A stretch of DNA of 6,519 bases from positions 1 to 6,519 of the forward strand of contig CALMYA010000057.1 of NCBI GenBank assembly GCA_937873535.1, written 5' to 3'. Shown here piece by piece: positions 5,538 through 6,519 of the stretch; position 1 is the first letter of the stretch; each line of letters begins with the position of its first letter. Origin of the DNA: an uncultured bacterium (lineage in GTDB: Bacteria; Patescibacteriota; Minisyncoccia; Phycocordibacterales; CAIZLB01). The translations under genes and the position numbers were made by a program. The notes under the pieces were generated by a model. The model was given only the letters and a program-made list of their open reading frames with translations, searched no databases and was not told where the DNA came from.

Positions 5538-5960
5538 ATGAACCCTGCAAGCAGCGAAGCACCAAGATCAGAAAGATGGCACGAAGATGAAGTTAAAATT
5601 ATAGTAAAAGAGGGAATTAATGCTGAAATAATGGAAGCAGAACATGGAAAGAAAGACGCAATAGAAATTAGTGCAGAAACCTTCGACCAGCTTCTTAGAA
5701 ACACCGACCATAGATGGCAGGAAGCTGCGGGCGTTATAAACCCCGCTGGTTGGGATAATTATTTTGCTAATGCAGCACAAACAAGTTCTCTAACACCTGA
5801 TGGCGAATTAGTAAAAGAGTTTGCAGCTAAGTTTCGCCCTACTGAGGCGCTGGTTGCAATATGTGACGGCTTGCAAAGCGTTTGGCCAACATGGGCTAGC
5901 GAGAGCTATAATCTTTGGAAGTTAAAACAAGCCGAAGACAAGGAAGGTACAGAAGAGTAA
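5538..5960 (+). CDS. Small acidic soluble protein, function unknown
   Basis: This 140-aa protein has no signal peptide and no membrane helix, so it is probably cytosolic. It is Glu/Asp- and Ala-rich with four or five tryptophans in the C-terminal two thirds (WQEAAGVINPAGWDNYF at 60-76; VWPTWASESYNLWKLKQ at about 115-131). The first 45 residues contain VKIIVKEGINAEIMEAEHG, probably a strand-turn-helix. Composition suggests a mainly helical fold. I recognise no family and assign no function. It sits 46 nt after the second SIMPL gene and 139 nt before secE, and may be the last gene of the upstream unit, because a terminator-like hairpin (6026-6049) follows. Codon use looks like the neighbours and the long open frame has no competing ORF of similar quality, so it is probably a real gene. 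Confidence 0.75.
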   Translation: MNPASSEAPRSERWHEDEVKIIVKEGINAEIMEAEHGKKDAIEISAETFDQLLRNTDHRWQEAAGVINPAGWDNYFANAAQTSSLTPDGELVKEFAAKFRPTEALVAICDGLQSVWPTWASESYNLWKLKQAEDKEGTEE

Positions 5961-5980
5961 TTTGGGCATAACGGGTAGCA

Positions 5981-6008
5981 TTGACAAACCCTCAAAAAGG
6001 CCTAGAAT
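5981..6008 (+). promoter_or_regulatory. Strong sigma-70-type promoter upstream of secE
   Basis: A perfect TTGACA (5981-5986) and TAGAAT (6003-6008, one mismatch to TATAAT) are separated by 16 bp. It is the best two-part promoter in the window. Transcription should start near 6015, giving an approximately 85-nt leader before the secE ATG. It lies just after the stop codon at 5958-5960 and marks the start of the secE-nusG unit. Confidence 0.8.
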
Positions 6009-6025
6009 AGGGCTTAAGTAAACAT

Positions 6026-6049
6026 AAAGACACCCGCAAGGGTGTTTTT
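6026..6049 (+). terminator. Terminator-like hairpin in the secE leader
   Basis: ACACCC pairs with GGGTGT around a GCAA tetraloop (6030-6045), a GNRA-type loop that stabilises RNA hairpins. A T run (6045-6049) follows, and A residues upstream of the stem can pair with it. This has the form of an intrinsic terminator. It is placed about 66 nt after the stop codon of the gene at 5538-5960, but downstream of the promoter at 5981-6008. It could therefore end the upstream transcript, attenuate secE-nusG, or both. A 7-nt direct repeat TTAAGTA flanks it (6014-6020 and 6048-6054). Confidence 0.65.
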
Positions 6050-6099
6050 AAGTAGAAGTAGCAAAATAACCTTAATTTTAAGCATTTAATCAGACCACT

Positions 6100-6288
6100 A
6101 TGGGAATCAATCAATACATAAATGAGACTCGGGCTGAAATGAAGCATGTCAGCTGGCCCACCAGAAACCAGACACTCATATACACAGGGCTTGTTATATT
6201 TTTGTCGGTAGCATTGTCACTTTACCTCGGTATTTTTGACGCAATCTTTACCGAAGGCATTAAGCTTTTTATCCCTTCACTTAATTAA
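6100..6288 (+). CDS. secE: Preprotein translocase subunit SecE
   Basis: This 62-aa protein is the short single-span form of SecE. SecE clamps SecY in the SecYEG channel that exports proteins across or into the cytoplasmic membrane. The sequence shows the N-terminal amphipathic helix (about residues 3-16, with E13 and K15), the hinge motif VSWPTRNQT (17-25) that is the family's hallmark, and one membrane helix (about 27-47). A short hydrophobic tail (FTEGIKLFIPSLN) follows. The nusG gene 86 nt downstream confirms the usual secE-nusG order. It is preceded by its own strong promoter and a leader with a terminator-like hairpin. The ATG has no Shine-Dalgarno sequence. No tRNA-Trp or rpmG, which often precede secE in other bacteria, is found here. 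Confidence 0.95.
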   Translation: MGINQYINETRAEMKHVSWPTRNQTLIYTGLVIFLSVALSLYLGIFDAIFTEGIKLFIPSLN

Positions 6289-6327
6289 GAGGTAGGGTTT
6301 CAAAAGTATTCGAACAAAACACTCAAG

Positions 6328-6354
6328 CAAAAAATTCAAAAAATTCAAAAAATT
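6328..6354 (+). repeat. Three tandem copies of a 9-nt A-rich unit before nusG
   Basis: CAAAAAATT occurs three times with no mismatch at 6328-6336, 6337-6345 and 6346-6354, in the 86-nt gap between secE and nusG. The 6289-6374 gap as a whole is strongly A-rich on the coding strand and should be unstructured in RNA. It could serve as a translation-enhancing leader in place of a Shine-Dalgarno sequence, or may just be replication slippage. Confidence 0.9.
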
Positions 6355-6374
6355 TACAAACAAAGTACAAAAAT

Positions 6375-6519
6375 ATGTCAAAACAACTACAAGGAGAACG
6401 AAATTGGTATGCCGTGCACACATATGCCGGTTATGAAAACGCAGTAATGCGAAACCTAAAGCAGCGCATTGAGTCGTTGGGTATGGAAGATAAAATTTTC
6501 AACGTTATCGTTCCTACTG
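6375..6519 (+). CDS. nusG: Transcription termination/antitermination factor NusG, 5' part only
   Basis: The first 48 codons are present and the frame is open to the window edge. The hallmark N-terminal segment of the NGN domain is clear: WYAVHTYAGYENAVMRNLKQ (residues 11-30), then RIESLGMEDKIFNVIVPT, which matches the strand and helix that contact the RNA polymerase clamp. NusG increases processivity, couples transcription to translation and works with Rho. The expected remainder of the NGN domain and the KOW domain (about 130 more residues) lies outside the window. The gene follows secE by 86 nt, the conserved order; rplK and rplA would be expected next. The ATG is chosen because it starts a usual-length N-terminus. 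The AAGGAG at 6390-6395 lies inside the coding region and is not its ribosome binding site. Confidence 0.96.
   Translation, partial: MSKQLQGERNWYAVHTYAGYENAVMRNLKQRIESLGMEDKIFNVIVPT

Noticed and set aside
5961..6099. tRNA-Trp or rpmG upstream of secE, as in many bacteria
   Set aside because: No cloverleaf, T-loop sequence or L33-like frame is present in this gap; only the promoter and hairpin are seen.

Overview
The window is AT-rich bacterial DNA read with the standard code. It most likely comes from a member of the Candidate Phyla Radiation (Patescibacteria), probably the Parcubacteria side. This is inference: the evidence is the general style of the proteins (small exported proteins with no named family, alanine/lysine-rich secreted helical proteins, membrane-anchored SIMPL proteins), a short SecE, and start codons without Shine-Dalgarno sequences. 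No 16S or ribosomal protein gene is present to settle it.

Layout. On the minus strand, 61-1308 holds two exported proteins of unknown function in one direction: a 76-aa single-span membrane protein, then a 314-aa secreted helical protein. A terminator-like hairpin lies beyond them at 2-21. From 1506 on, eight genes run on the plus strand: a membrane-anchored protein of unknown function, a PAP2-family phosphatase, a SIMPL (DUF541) protein, folD, a second and larger SIMPL protein, a small acidic protein of unknown function, secE, and the first 48 codons of nusG. The divergent intergenic region (1309-1505) holds the most striking non-coding element, a perfect 33-bp inverted repeat with a 13-nt centre (1413-1491). 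It lies between the predicted outward promoters.

How the genes may work together. Most of the plus-strand genes before secE encode envelope proteins: an anchored extracellular domain, a lipid phosphatase that may act on undecaprenyl or phospholipid phosphates, and two SIMPL proteins. folD (one-carbon folate metabolism) is the cytosolic exception and sits between the two SIMPL genes. At 5981 a near-consensus promoter begins a new unit, secE-nusG (protein export and transcription elongation). A terminator-like hairpin lies in its 5' leader and may act as an attenuator, or may end the upstream transcription unit.

None of the ten start codons has a convincing Shine-Dalgarno sequence. Four plus-strand starts have a TATAAT-like hexamer 14-16 nt upstream, which would give leaderless or nearly leaderless mRNAs. 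No tRNA, rRNA, CRISPR array, transposase or phage gene was seen, and no gene-free stretch exceeds 300 bases.
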